Assembly: GCF_010728925.1 (NCBI RefSeq)
Contig: NZ_AP022608.1
Coordinates: forward strand, 4,960,001 to 5,024,000
Reading direction: 5' to 3'
Length of the DNA stretch: 64,000 bases
Origin: Mycolicibacterium gadium
GTDB taxonomy: Bacteria; Actinomycetota; Actinomycetes; Mycobacteriales; Mycobacteriaceae
In this document: positions 35,693 through 44,474 of the stretch, in pieces
How the letters are laid out: every line of letters starts with the position of its first letter
Numbering within the stretch: position 1 is the stretch's first letter
Position numbers and translations under genes: made by a program
The notes under the pieces: model-generated
What the model was told of the DNA's origin: nothing
The model's database searches: none
The model's input: the letters and a program-made list of their open reading frames with translations, nothing else

Positions 35693-37425
35693 CGCTGAGT
35701 GGCTGTTGCGAAATGCCGGTTGAGGTGTTTGGTGTTTTGAGGTCGGCACGAAACGATTGAGGTGTGGCTCGTTCGTATCGTCCGGTAGTGCGTGATCAGC
35801 AGTTCTTGTTGCCGCCGAATATGGCCGACTGGCTGGCCGATGATCATTTGGTGTGGTTCATCCTCGACTCGATCGAGCAGTTGGACACCTCGGCGTTTCA
35901 CCAGCATCGGCGCACCGGTGGCGTCGGCCGCGCCGGCTATGACCCGGACATGTTGTTGGCCTTGCTGATCTACGCCTATGCCTCGGGGCAGCGGTCCTCG
36001 CGGCGCATCGAACGATTGTGTGCCGATCACGTCGCCTACCGGGTGCTGTGTGCTCAAGATCCGCCGGATCACACCACGATTGCCCGGTTCCGCGCCGACC
36101 ACGACGACGCCGTGATCGACGTGTTCGCTCAGGTGCTGCGGATGTGTTCGCAGGCCGGGATGGTGCGGGTCGAATCGATCGCCATTGATGGCACCAAGAT
36201 CGCGGCCAACGCGTCGATGTCGGCCAACCGCTCTCAGAAATGGGTGCGTGAGCAGGCCCGTCGGATCGCCGAGACCGCGGTCGGTGAGGCCGCCGCCGCC
36301 GACGCCGCCGAGGACGCCGCTGAAGCCGCGGTCGGTGGGCCGCCGGCCACACCGGCACCGGAGTTGACGACTCGGGCTGGACGGGCCGCGGCGATCAAGA
36401 AGGCGATGGCCGAGATCGCCGAACAGGACGCCCGCCATGAGGAGGCCGACGCCGCCGACGCCGAGCGTCAAGAGAAGTATCTGCAGCGTGTCGAGGCCGG
36501 CGAAGTCGTGGCCGGACCGCCGCCGGCCGGCGTCGACGAGGTCCGGTTGTGGCGGGCCCGGCTGGCCCGTCAACAGCAGCGGCTGGCCCCGCTGATCGGG
36601 GTGCGTGGGACTCGAAGCCCAGCAGCGCGGCGACATTCGCAAGCTGATACGCAAGGCCGAGGCGCGGCTGGCCGACGCCCAACGGCGTCAGGCAACGGGA
36701 TTGGTCGATCGGCGTGGTTCAGCGGCGCGTCAACGTGCCTATTTTCAGACCCGCCGCGGCCCCAAGGGCGGACCGGTGGTCAATCTGACCGACCCGCAGG
36801 CCCGGTTGATGGTCCAAGGCTCAGGCAGCGGATCGGTGCAGGGCTACAACAGCCAGATCGTGTGCTCCGATGACCACCTCATCATCGGAGTGCACGTATC
36901 TCAAGATGCCAACGATCTGCATTGTTGGACACCGGCTTTGGCTGCGGCGATAACCCACACCGAGGCATTGGACAAGACGATCGGACTGGTCCTGGCCGAC
37001 AACGGCTACTTCACCGAAGACAACCTCACCAGCCCCGGCCCCGACCGGCTCATCGCACCCGGCACCGGGAAAGACGTCCACCACGACGCCAAACACCACC
37101 CCACCCAGGGACCCCCACCGCCGAACCTCTCACCCGCAGACGCGATGCGCCACACGCTCAAAGATCCTGCTCAGGCACGACGATACAAACGCCGATCAGC
37201 GACCGTAGAACCGGTCATCGGACATCTCAAAGACCGCATCGGCCTACGCCGCTACGCCCGCCGCGGACTGGCAGCTGTCACCGCCGAACTCCACCTGGCC
37301 GCCGCAGCGCTCAACCTCACCCGCTTGTACGCAGCCACGGCCGGGTAACCCCCCGGACGGCGCCACCCACTATCACCAGTGCCGGCCATCGTCAGCCATC
37401 GGCATTTCGCAACAGCCACTCAGCG
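35693..37425 (+). mobile_element. IS1182-family insertion sequence (frameshifted transposase)
   Basis: The element is bounded by perfect 26-bp terminal inverted repeats (35693-35718 and 37400-37425, starting CGCTGAGTGGCTGTTGCG), total 1733 bp, the usual size for IS1182. No direct target duplication is evident. The flanks continue as an imperfect inverted repeat for 18 more bases on each side (35675-35692 and 37426-37443, 14 of 18 pairs). It lies between the convergent DUF1214 and menA genes and disrupts neither. Confidence 0.9.
35764..37348 (+). pseudogene. IS1182-family DDE transposase, broken by a frameshift
   Basis: The N-terminal part (35764 to about 36600) has VVRDQQFLLPPNMADWLADD and the first catalytic Asp in SIAIDGTKIAANAS. 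The C-terminal part (about 36600-37348, other frame) has LADNGYFTEDNL and the Glu-bearing ATVEPVIGHLKDRIGLRRY. The shift is near 36596-36610, around GGGGTGCGTGGG; the downstream frame has a stop at 36593-36595, so the change must lie after it. IS1182 transposases are normally one frame. A sequencing error cannot be excluded. Confidence 0.85.
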
Positions 37426-37429
37426 ACTG

Positions 37430-38305
37430 TCAGCGCACCGAAATCGCCAGGGCGAGGGCGACCGCGACCGACCAGACCAGCATGGTCAGCCCGGTATCGC
37501 GCAGGACCGGGATCAGATCCTTGCCACCGGAACCTTTTCGCACCGGAGCAGCGGCCCGCACCGCCAGAGGGAGTGCCACCAGACCGACGGCGGCCCACGG
37601 CGTCGCGAGGATCAGCACCAGCGTCAGGGCGAACGCCACTGCCAGCAGCATCTGGTACAGCAGCCGCGTGCGCGGGTCGCCGAGCCGGACGGCGAGCGTG
37701 ATCTTGCCGGATTCCTTGTCGGTCGGGATGTCTCGCAGGTTGTTCGCCACCAGCACCGCCGACGACATCGCGCCCATGGCGACGGCCATCGCCACCCCGA
37801 CCCAGTCGATTCGCAGCGCCTGGGTGTACTGGGTGCCGAGTACGGCGACCAGACCGAAGAACACGAACACCGCGACCTCGCCCAGCCCGAGGTAGCCGTA
37901 GGGCTTCGAACCGCCCGTGTACAGCCACGCGCCGGCGATACACAGTCCGCCGACCACGATCAGCCACGGCGCGCTGAACCACGCGAGCGCGAGTCCGGCG
38001 AGGGCCGCGATGGCCAGGCTGACGATCGCGGCGATCAGCACCGAGCGCGGGGTGGCGACCTTCGACCCCACCAACCTCAGCGGCCCGGCCCGCACATCGT
38101 CGGTGCCGCGGATACCGTCGGAGTAGTCGTTGGCGTAGTTCACCCCGACGATCATCGCGACCGCGACGACCATCGCCAGCAGAGCTTTCCACCAGCACCA
38201 CGCGTGCAACCAGGCCGCCGCGCCGGTACCGGCGATGACCGGGGCGATCGCATTGGGCAGCGTTCTGGGCCGGGCGCCCTCCACCCACTGCGCGAAACTG
38301 GCCAC
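37430..38305 (-). CDS. menA: 1,4-dihydroxy-2-naphthoate polyprenyltransferase
   Basis: A 291-residue UbiA-type membrane prenyltransferase that makes demethylmenaquinone. The prenyl-diphosphate site is [16 protein letters not shown] (about residues 55-70); the second Asp-rich region is [18 protein letters not shown]. About eight hydrophobic segments. Orthologue of Rv0534c. The stop codon is only five bases outside the IS terminal repeat, and the last four codons form part of the extended flanking inverted repeat. Confidence 0.95.
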   Translation of the reverse strand: MASFAQWVEGARPRTLPNAIAPVIAGTGAAAWLHAWCWWKALLAMVVAVAMIVGVNYANDYSDGIRGTDDVRAGPLRLVGSKVATPRSVLIAAIVSLAIAALAGLALAWFSAPWLIVVGGLCIAGAWLYTGGSKPYGYLGLGEVAVFVFFGLVAVLGTQYTQALRIDWVGVAMAVAMGAMSSAVLVANNLRDIPTDKESGKITLAVRLGDPRTRLLYQMLLAVAFALTLVLILATPWAAVGLVALPLAVRAAAPVRKGSGGKDLIPVLRDTGLTMLVWSVAVALALAISVR

Positions 38306-38364
38306 GAGCGCCAGTCTTGCACGGTCGTTGTTTTCCTCTTCGGGTCCGGCGCCCGTACGCGTGG

Positions 38365-38370
38365 CAGACT
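38365..38370 (+). promoter_or_regulatory. -10-like hexamer upstream of the 74-aa protein gene
   Basis: CAGACT lies six bases before ATG 38377 in the divergent gap with menA. Confidence 0.35.
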
Positions 38371-38376
38371 GTCCTC

Positions 38377-38601
38377 ATGGAGGACCGACTCAGTAAGACG
38401 GAGATCCGCAAGGATGCCGTGCAGGAGATCGTCGAGTCCGGCGCGGCAACCGTCGGCGATGTGGCCTCGATCATCACCACCGCAGTCAAGGACGTCGCAA
38501 ACGCCATCGGCGGCTTCGCGACCGACGTGTTCGAGATCCGCGACGGAGCACGCCGCGCCTCGCAGCAGTCGGTGGTCGAGGACGAAACGCCGGGCGTGTA
38601 G
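38377..38601 (+). CDS. Small hypothetical protein upstream of mtnP
   Basis: A 74-residue protein, MEDRLSKTEIRKDAVQEIVE at the start and a mildly amphipathic Ala/Val/Ile-rich middle (VGDVASIITTAVKDVANAIG). No hydrophobic helix long enough for a membrane pass and no known motif. It lies 3 bp before the TTG of mtnP, so the two are likely co-transcribed. Function not recognised. Confidence 0.65.
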   Translation: MEDRLSKTEIRKDAVQEIVESGAATVGDVASIITTAVKDVANAIGGFATDVFEIRDGARRASQQSVVEDETPGV

Positions 38602-38604
38602 CCC

Positions 38605-39381
38605 TTGCTCGGAGTCATCGGCGGCAGCGGGTTCTACACGTTCTTCGGTTCGGACGCCCGCGCGATCAGCCTGGACACCCCCTACGGTGAGCCGAGCGCG
38701 CCGATCACCGTCGGCACCGTCGGCGACCACGAGGTTGCGTTCCTGCCACGACACGGTGCCGGGCACGAGTTCTCCCCGCACACCGTCCCCTACCGCGCCA
38801 ACATGTGGGCGTTGCGCGCGCTCGGTGTGCGGCGCATCTTCGGGCCCTGCGCCGTCGGCAGCCTGACGCCGGACCTGGGGCCCGGCGCGATGGTGGTGCC
38901 CGACCAACTGGTCGACCGCACCAGCGGTCGCGACGACACTTATTTCGACTCGGGCGGCATCCACGTCGGGTTCGCCGACCCGTACTGCCCGACACTGCGC
39001 GCCGCCGCGGCCGACCTACCCGGTGTGGTCGACGGCGCGACGATGGTGGTGGTGCAGGGACCGCGGTTCTCCACCAGGGCTGAGAGCCGGTGGTTCGCGA
39101 GCCAGGGGTTCAGCTTGGTCAACATGACCGGTTATCCAGAGGCGGTATTGGCGCGTGAGCTTGAAATATGTTACGCGGCAATCGCTTTGGTAACAGATGT
39201 GGATGCGGGGATCGACAGCGGATCGGCGGTGCGCGCCGTCGACGTCTTCGCCGAATTCGAGCGCAACCTGGTGCCCTTCAAGAAGCTGGTTCACGAGGCC
39301 ATAGAGAATGTGACCCAGGTCAATTCCTGCACGCATTGCCTGCCACACGACGGCATTCAACTTCCCTTCGACTTGCCGTGA
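38605..39381 (+). CDS. mtnP: S-methyl-5'-thioadenosine phosphorylase (Rv0535-like)
   Basis: A 258-residue nucleoside phosphorylase of the PNP/MTAP family. MLGVIGGSGFYTFFG (1-15) is the phosphate loop; FLPRHGAGHEFSPHTVPYRA (about 49-68) and VNMTGYPEAVLAREL (about 172-186) bind phosphate, ribose and base. It cleaves methylthioadenosine in purine and methionine salvage. The start is TTG. Its stop overlaps the next gene's GTG. Confidence 0.92.
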   Translation: MLGVIGGSGFYTFFGSDARAISLDTPYGEPSAPITVGTVGDHEVAFLPRHGAGHEFSPHTVPYRANMWALRALGVRRIFGPCAVGSLTPDLGPGAMVVPDQLVDRTSGRDDTYFDSGGIHVGFADPYCPTLRAAAADLPGVVDGATMVVVQGPRFSTRAESRWFASQGFSLVNMTGYPEAVLARELEICYAAIALVTDVDAGIDSGSAVRAVDVFAEFERNLVPFKKLVHEAIENVTQVNSCTHCLPHDGIQLPFDLP

Positions 39382-40409
39382 GAGTCCTGCTGACCGGAGC
39401 GGCCGGGTTCATCGGAACCCGGGTCGACGCCGCACTTCGCGACGCCGGACACGACGTCGTGGCGGTCGACGCGATGCTGCCCGCCGCGCACGGTCCGGGT
39501 GCTGAGCCGCCGCCGGATTGCCGGCTTCTCGACATCCGCGACGGGTCGGCGCTGGCGCCGCTGCTCGATGGTGTCGACGTGGTGTGCCACCAGGCGGCGG
39601 TGGTGGGTGCCGGGGTGAACGCCGCCGACGCACCGTCGTACGGCAGCCACAACGACTACGGGACGTCGGTTCTGCTGGCCGAGATGTTCGCCGCGGACTG
39701 CCGGCGACTGGTGCTGGCCTCGTCAATGGTGGTCTACGGCCAGGGCCGCTACGACTGCGCCGCGCACGGTCCGATCGACCCGCTGCCCCGCTCGCGCGAC
39801 GATCTCGATGCCGGGGTGTTCGACCACCGCTGCCCGGTCTGCGGTGCGACGGTCGACTGGCAACTGGTGGCCGAGGACGCGCCGCTGCGGCCGCGCAGCC
39901 TGTACGCCGCGAGCAAGACCGCGCAGGAGCATTACGCACTGGCGTGGTCTGAGGCCAGCGGCGGCTCGGTCGTCGCGTTGCGCTATCACAACGTGTACGG
40001 CCCGCACATGCCGCGCGACACCCCGTACTCCGGGGTCGCGGCGATCTTCCGCTCGGAGCTGGAATCCGGCGACGTGCCAAGGGTTTTCGAAGACGGTGGT
40101 CAAATGCGCGACTTCGTGCACGTCGACGACATCGCGGCAGCCAACGTCGCGTCCGTCGAATCCGCAGTCGACGGATTCGACGCGTTCAACGTCTGCTCCG
40201 GTCGGCCGATTTCGATCATGGAGGTCGCGACCGAGTTGTGCGACGTGCGTGGCGCCGCAGCACCCGTCGTCACCGGGCAGTACCGCAGCGGCGATGTCCG
40301 CCATATCGTCGCCGACCCCGCCCGCGCCGCCGACGTGCTCGGCTTTCGCGCCGCCGTCGATCCGCGCGACGGCCTGCGCGAGTTCGCGTTCGCACCGCTG
40401 CGGGCGTAG
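39378..40409 (+). CDS. galE3: NAD-dependent epimerase/dehydratase (GalE3-like, Rv0536)
   Basis: A 343-residue extended SDR. VRVLLTGAAGFIGTRV (1-16) binds NAD; the catalytic Tyr176-x-x-x-Lys180 is in RSLYAASKTAQEHYAL; YHNVYGPHMPRDTPYSGVAA is the substrate loop. A CPVCGATV insertion near residue 152 adds two Cys that might bind metal. GTG 39378 overlaps the mtnP stop. Likely a nucleotide-sugar epimerase or dehydratase for cell-wall glycans; specificity not decided. Confidence 0.88.
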   Translation: MRVLLTGAAGFIGTRVDAALRDAGHDVVAVDAMLPAAHGPGAEPPPDCRLLDIRDGSALAPLLDGVDVVCHQAAVVGAGVNAADAPSYGSHNDYGTSVLLAEMFAADCRRLVLASSMVVYGQGRYDCAAHGPIDPLPRSRDDLDAGVFDHRCPVCGATVDWQLVAEDAPLRPRSLYAASKTAQEHYALAWSEASGGSVVALRYHNVYGPHMPRDTPYSGVAAIFRSELESGDVPRVFEDGGQMRDFVHVDDIAAANVASVESAVDGFDAFNVCSGRPISIMEVATELCDVRGAAAPVVTGQYRSGDVRHIVADPARAADVLGFRAAVDPRDGLREFAFAPLRA

Positions 40410-41222
40410 ATGAAGCACTTGGCGGTGGTTGTCGCTATCGTCGCGCTCGTGGCATCGGGTCTGCTGGCGTTGGCGTGGTCGCAGCAGCGACGGTTGATCT
40501 ATTTTCCGTCGCCTGGGCCGGTCCCGCCGGCGGCGACGATGTTGCCCAACGGACAGGACGTCGTTCTGGACAGCGACGGAATCCGTTTGGGGGCGTGGTA
40601 TTTCCCGGTCGCCGGCGGCGGTCCTGCGGTGCTGGTGTGCAACGGCAACGGCGGCGACCGGTCGGGCCGGATCGCCCTGGCCGCGGCGCTGAACCGTATG
40701 GGCCTTTCGGTGCTGCTGTTCGACTACCGCGGCTACGGCGGCAACCCCGGCCAACCTTCCGAGGACGGAACGGCCGCCGATGCACGGGCCGCCCAGGCAT
40801 GGCTGGCTGCGCAACCCGGCGTCGAGAAAGTCGTGTATTTCGGCGAATCGCTCGGCGGCGCAGTCGCTGTCGGCCTCGCGGTGGAACGGCCGCCCGCGGC
40901 GTTGATTTTGCGATCACCGTTCACCTCCCTGCCCGACGTTGGCGCGATGCACTATCCGTGGTTGCCGGTGCGGTGGTTGCTGATGGACCGGTATCCGTCG
41001 ATCGACCGGATCGGATCGGTGCACGTGCCGGTCATGGTGATCGCCGGTGACCGCGACGACATCGTCCCTGAGGCGTTGAGCCGGCGACTCTATGACGCGG
41101 CCCATGAGCCCAAGCGGTACGTGCTGGTGCCGGGGTCCGGTCACAACGACCCTGAGATGTCGGACGGTCGGCAGATGCTCACCGAGATCCAAGGGTTCCT
41201 GTCGTCGACCGGTGTGACCTAG
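40410..41222 (+). CDS. Membrane-anchored alpha/beta hydrolase
   Basis: A 270-residue hydrolase with an uncleaved N-terminal anchor (VVVAIVALVASGLLALAW). The nucleophile elbow is FGESLGGAVA with Ser147; GDRDDIVPEAL carries the acid and GSGHND the His. It resembles the ABHD13/BEM46-type group. ATG follows the galE3 stop with no gap. Probably an esterase or thioesterase acting at the outer membrane face; substrate unknown. Confidence 0.85.
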   Translation: MKHLAVVVAIVALVASGLLALAWSQQRRLIYFPSPGPVPPAATMLPNGQDVVLDSDGIRLGAWYFPVAGGGPAVLVCNGNGGDRSGRIALAAALNRMGLSVLLFDYRGYGGNPGQPSEDGTAADARAAQAWLAAQPGVEKVVYFGESLGGAVAVGLAVERPPAALILRSPFTSLPDVGAMHYPWLPVRWLLMDRYPSIDRIGSVHVPVMVIAGDRDDIVPEALSRRLYDAAHEPKRYVLVPGSGHNDPEMSDGRQMLTEIQGFLSSTGVT

Positions 41223-41223
41223 T

Positions 41224-41229
41224 GATACT
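41224..41229 (+). promoter_or_regulatory. -10-like hexamer for the nitronate monooxygenase gene
   Basis: GATACT lies six bases before ATG 41236, in the 13-bp gap behind the hydrolase gene. Confidence 0.45.
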
Positions 41230-41235
41230 GGTCGA

Positions 41236-42363
41236 ATGAAGCCCGTCATTTGTGAGCAGTTCGGCATCGATTTCCCGCTCTTCGCGTTCAGCCACTGTCG
41301 GGACGTGGTGGCCGCGGTGACCAATGCCGGTGGATTCGGCGTTCTGGGCGCAACCGCCTACACACCGGAGCTGCTCGACCAGGAACTGTCGTGGATCGAC
41401 GAGCACGTCGGTGGTAAGCCGTACGGCCTCGACCTCATCGTGCCCGCCAAGTTCGAGGGCAAGGGCGAGAAGCTGGGCCGGGGCGAGCTGGCGTCCCGCA
41501 TCCCCGAGGACTACCGCACGTTCATCGCGGAGCTGCTGGCCAAGCACGACATCGAGCCCGAAACGTCGCCGAAGACCGGCCCGTCATTTCTGTCCGGGGA
41601 CACCGGGCAGGATCTGCTCGAGGTCTCGATGAGCCATCCGATCAAGCTCATCGCCAACGCGCTGGGGGTACCGCCCGACTACATGATCGAGGCGGGGAAG
41701 CGCAACGGCGTTCCGGTCGCCGCGTTGGTGGGCGCGAAGGAGCATGCGGTCAAGCAGGTGCAGGCGGGGGTGGATGTGATCGTCGCGCAGGGCACCGAAG
41801 CCGGTGGCCACTGCGGCGAGGTGACGACGCTGGTGCTGATCCCCGAGGTCTTGGAGGCTCTAGCAGCCATCGGCAGTGATATCCCGGTGTTGGCGGCGGG
41901 CGGGATCGTCACTGGCAAGCAGATGGCCGCGTGTGTGGCGATGGGTGCTGCCGGGGCGTGGACCGGCTCGGTGTGGCTGACGACGGAGGAGGCCGAAACG
42001 GCGCCGCATACGGTGCAGAAGTTCCTCGCCGCGTCGTCACGCGACACAATCCGCTCCACCGGCCGAACCGGAAAGCCCGCGCGGCAGCTGGTTTCGGACT
42101 GGACCGATGCATGGCAGCCGAACGAGGGCGGTCACAAAACGTTGCCGCTGCCGCTGCAATCGATGGTGGCCGAGCCGATCATCCGGCGCATCGACGTGCT
42201 GGCGGCGCAAGGTCACCCGGGGGCGCAAGCCCTGGCGACCTATTTCGTCGGACAGGGCGTGGGGCTGATGAACAAGGTGAAGCCCGCAAAAGAGGTGGTT
42301 CGTGAGTTCATCGAGGATTACCTCGCGGCGACGGAGCGGCTGAGCAACTCACTGCCGGACTAG
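41236..42363 (+). CDS. Nitronate monooxygenase family FMN enzyme
   Basis: A 375-residue TIM-barrel flavoprotein of the 2-nitropropane dioxygenase family. Motifs: AAVTNAGGFGVLGA (about residues 26-39), DVIVAQGTEAGGHCGEVTTL (about 178-197), where the His is catalytic in class I enzymes, and VLAAGGIVTGKQMAACVAMG. It should oxidise alkyl nitronates, or be a related FMN enzyme. It ends just before a strong hairpin. Confidence 0.88.
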   Translation: MKPVICEQFGIDFPLFAFSHCRDVVAAVTNAGGFGVLGATAYTPELLDQELSWIDEHVGGKPYGLDLIVPAKFEGKGEKLGRGELASRIPEDYRTFIAELLAKHDIEPETSPKTGPSFLSGDTGQDLLEVSMSHPIKLIANALGVPPDYMIEAGKRNGVPVAALVGAKEHAVKQVQAGVDVIVAQGTEAGGHCGEVTTLVLIPEVLEALAAIGSDIPVLAAGGIVTGKQMAACVAMGAAGAWTGSVWLTTEEAETAPHTVQKFLAASSRDTIRSTGRTGKPARQLVSDWTDAWQPNEGGHKTLPLPLQSMVAEPIIRRIDVLAAQGHPGAQALATYFVGQGVGLMNKVKPAKEVVREFIEDYLAATERLSNSLPD

Positions 42364-42380
42364 GTTCAGATCCAGCCCGG

Positions 42381-42418
42381 CCATGTTGACTTCCCCGGAG
42401 CCGGGGAAGTCAACATGG
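42381..42418. terminator. Strong bidirectional hairpin between convergent genes
   Basis: CCATGTTGACTTCCCCGG, a two-base loop (AG), and its exact reverse complement: 18 perfectly paired bases. It lies 17 bp after the nitronate monooxygenase stop and 8 bp from the stop of the convergent lipoprotein gene. No U-tract follows, as is common for mycobacterial terminators. Confidence 0.7.
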
Positions 42419-42426
42419 CTCGGGTG

Positions 42427-42813
42427 CTACGGGACCTCGACGCAACCCACGCCGGGAACACAACCGCCGCCGCCACCTGGGCCGCCGCCACCTGAGGGGC
42501 CGCCGGGGATGGACCCGCCGCCTCCGCCCGGGCCACCGCTACCCGTGGGGCCGCCCGGGATCGCGCCACCGCCGCCCTCCGGGCCGCCCCCGCCGGTGGG
42601 TCCTCCCGGAACCGTGGCACCGCCACCCGGCGCGGGCGCCGGAGCGGTGGTGGTCGCCGGAACGGTCGTGGTGGTTGTCGCCGACGTCGTCTCGGTGGTC
42701 GTGCTGGTCGTGCTGGTCGAATCACCGTCGTCGCCGCCGCCACAGCCGACGGCCAGCACCATTGCAGCCGCTCCGCCGAACACAGCGAACGATGTTCGTA
42801 GTTGCTTGTTCAC
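42427..42813 (-). CDS. Gly/Pro/Thr-rich low-complexity lipoprotein
   Basis: GTG 42813 to 42427, 128 residues. Signal peptide with lipobox LAVGC (Cys about residue 23), then an acidic and Thr-rich linker (STSTTSTTTETT) and a tail of repeated PGGPTGGGGPEGGGG-type units ending CVPGVGCVEVP. GGAGG lies close upstream of the GTG and fixes the start and strand; the Pro-rich frame on the opposite strand is a shadow. Secreted and lipid-anchored; function unknown. Confidence 0.72.
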   Translation of the reverse strand: MNKQLRTSFAVFGGAAAMVLAVGCGGGDDGDSTSTTSTTTETTSATTTTTVPATTTAPAPAPGGGATVPGGPTGGGGPEGGGGAIPGGPTGSGGPGGGGGSIPGGPSGGGGPGGGGGCVPGVGCVEVP

Positions 42814-42883
42814 AGATCCTCCGTTTCCTTCCGACGCGGTGGGACTACCCGTCCCAGTCGGCTCGAAACGGCAGGAGGTCGAC

Positions 42884-43330
42884 CTAGTCGAGGGCGATGC
42901 GGACCGAAATCGGGTCGCTCTCCATGGCGCGCATCGTGAACGCGGTCGCCGATTGCCCGAAGCGGCCGCCGCCACCGAAGCTGCGGGCCCGGGCGCGCAC
43001 GTCGTCATCGGGTTCGAAAGTGGCTGTGCCGGTGCGCCATTCGTTGTTGGCCCGCACCCGGACGTTTGGGTTGGCGGCGATGTTGTAGGCCCAGCCGGCC
43101 CGTCGGCCGTGTTGGGAGATGACCCACAGGTCGTTGCCGTCGATCCGACCGGCCAGCGGCACCCGGCGCGGTTCTGACGACTTGCGGCCGATGGTTTCGA
43201 GTTCGACCACAAGTGACGAGCGGACGCCAAGGCGGTCCAGCGCCGTCATCAACGGGTTCATCACGATGCGTCCCATGCGTCGTTCGAATTTGAATTTGCG
43301 TCGCGCCTTCTCGGCACTCTTCATGGTCAT
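42884..43330 (-). CDS. Ddn-like deazaflavin-dependent nitroreductase family protein
   Basis: 148 residues from ATG 43330 (ATG 43324 also possible). ELETIGRKSSEPRRVPLAGR and ISQHGRRAGWAYNIAANPNV are the family F420-binding segments. A GTG in frame at 43360 would place the start inside a perfect palindrome, so the later ATG is preferred and the palindrome is read as its operator. Substrate unknown. Confidence 0.82.
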   Translation of the reverse strand: MTMKSAEKARRKFKFERRMGRIVMNPLMTALDRLGVRSSLVVELETIGRKSSEPRRVPLAGRIDGNDLWVISQHGRRAGWAYNIAANPNVRVRANNEWRTGTATFEPDDDVRARARSFGGGGRFGQSATAFTMRAMESDPISVRIALD

Positions 43331-43344
43331 GCGAGTGACAGTAG

Positions 43345-43360
43345 TTGAGTGATCACTCAA
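43345..43360. promoter_or_regulatory. Perfect 16-bp palindrome, probable operator
   Basis: TTGAGTGATCACTCAA is self-complementary over all 16 bases and lies 15 bp upstream of the Ddn-like start codon at 43330. Its form (TGAGTG-CACTCA halves) suits a TetR-type regulator, but no such gene is adjacent. Confidence 0.65.
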
Positions 43361-43419
43361 ATACTAGTGGTCGAGTCGAAGTCGCAGGTCAGATAGGTGA
43401 GGACCACGTTCGTCTACGC

Positions 43420-43461
43420 GCGGTCAACTAGTCGTCGGCCGCGGTCAACTAGTCGTCGGCC
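43420..43461. repeat. Perfect 21-bp tandem duplication at the histidine kinase 3' end
   Basis: Two identical 21-bp units (43420-43440 and 43441-43461), each starting GCGGTCAACTAG. The second copy contains the kinase stop codon and final codons; the first lies just downstream of the gene, so the duplication leaves the protein intact. Confidence 0.85.
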
Positions 43462-44474
43462 GCCAACGGCAGCCGCACCTCGAACCGGGCGCCGGCGTCG
43501 AGGTTGTGCGCGGTCAGTGTGCCGCGATGGGCCTGAACGAGACCCGCGGCGATGGCGAGGCCGAGTCCGGATCCGCTGGGCAGCGACGAATCCGAGCGTG
43601 GCACACGGTTGTTGGAGCCGCGGTACGCGACATCGAACACCCGCGGAAGATCGGCCTCGGCGATGCCGACGCCGGTGTCGTCGACGCGGGCCCATGCGCC
43701 GTTGTCGTCGGCACCGAGGGAGAGCAAAACCTGCCCGCCCTCCGGGGTATGCGCGATCGCGTTGGCCACCAAGTTGGACAACACCCTGACCAATGCCCGG
43801 TCGCTACCCACCACCCGTACCGCCTTGGACGGCAACTCGGCCGTCAGGTGGACACCGGCGCGCTCGGCGGCGATCCGGTGTGCAGCCAGGACGTCGTCGA
43901 CGACCTCGTCCAGCGCCACCTTGTCCAAGGCGGGCCGTACCGCGCCTGCATTGATCTTCGACATCTCGAACAGATCGTCCACCATCTCGGCGAGCCGAAT
44001 CGATTCCTGCTCAATCGTTTTGGCGTGCACCTGCACCTCTGATTCGGGAACCACGCCGTCGGCGATCGCCTCGGACACCGCGCGGATCCCGGCCAGCGGC
44101 GTGCGCAGGTCGTGGCTCACGAACGCCACCAGCCGCCGCCGCGACTGCTCGGCGGCCCGTTCGGAATCGCGAATCTCCTGCTCCCACACGGTGCGCCGGG
44201 CTTGGTAGCGCGCCAACATCACCGCCGCCGGAATCGTGACCACCGCGACGATGACCAGCACGACCGCCGTCTGTTCGAACGTCTCGGTGATCATGAACCC
44301 GCTCGCACCGAGCACTCCGGAGAACGTCGCCAGCACCGGGATCAGCACCAGCGCCACCATGCTGACAGCCAACGACCACGACCGCGCCAACCGGATGATG
44401 ATCGCTCCGGCGAGGACCACCGGCACCGAGCAGGCGAAGGCCCACCAGGCGATCTCCCACAGGTCAGTCGGCAT
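43449..44474 (-). CDS. Two-component sensor histidine kinase
   Basis: A 341-residue kinase. Three or four membrane segments fill the first ~95 residues with almost no extracellular domain, then the HisKA motif FVSHDLRTPLAGIRAVSE (His about residue 120) and the HATPase domain with NLVANAIAHTPEGG, DTGVGIAEADLPRVFD and GSGLGLAIAAGLV. Lack of a sensory ectodomain suggests it senses within or under the membrane. Overlaps the response regulator by 11 bp; the pair is one operon. Confidence 0.92.
   Translation of the reverse strand: MPTDLWEIAWWAFACSVPVVLAGAIIIRLARSWSLAVSMVALVLIPVLATFSGVLGASGFMITETFEQTAVVLVIVAVVTIPAAVMLARYQARRTVWEQEIRDSERAAEQSRRRLVAFVSHDLRTPLAGIRAVSEAIADGVVPESEVQVHAKTIEQESIRLAEMVDDLFEMSKINAGAVRPALDKVALDEVVDDVLAAHRIAAERAGVHLTAELPSKAVRVVGSDRALVRVLSNLVANAIAHTPEGGQVLLSLGADDNGAWARVDDTGVGIAEADLPRVFDVAYRGSNNRVPRSDSSLPSGSGLGLAIAAGLVQAHRGTLTAHNLDAGARFEVRLPLAADD

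Noticed and set aside
36590..36615. Programmed frameshift in the IS transposase
   Set aside because: No slippery heptamer is seen and the family normally has a single frame; kept as a lesion instead.
42383..43177. Pro-rich plus-strand frame opposite the lipoprotein gene
   Set aside because: The minus strand has a signal peptide, lipobox and GGAGG site; the plus frame begins inside the terminator hairpin and reads the Gly repeats as Pro.
43420..43461. Possible CRISPR-like direct repeats
   Set aside because: Only two adjacent units without spacers; a simple tandem duplication. No CRISPR array or cas gene is present in the window.
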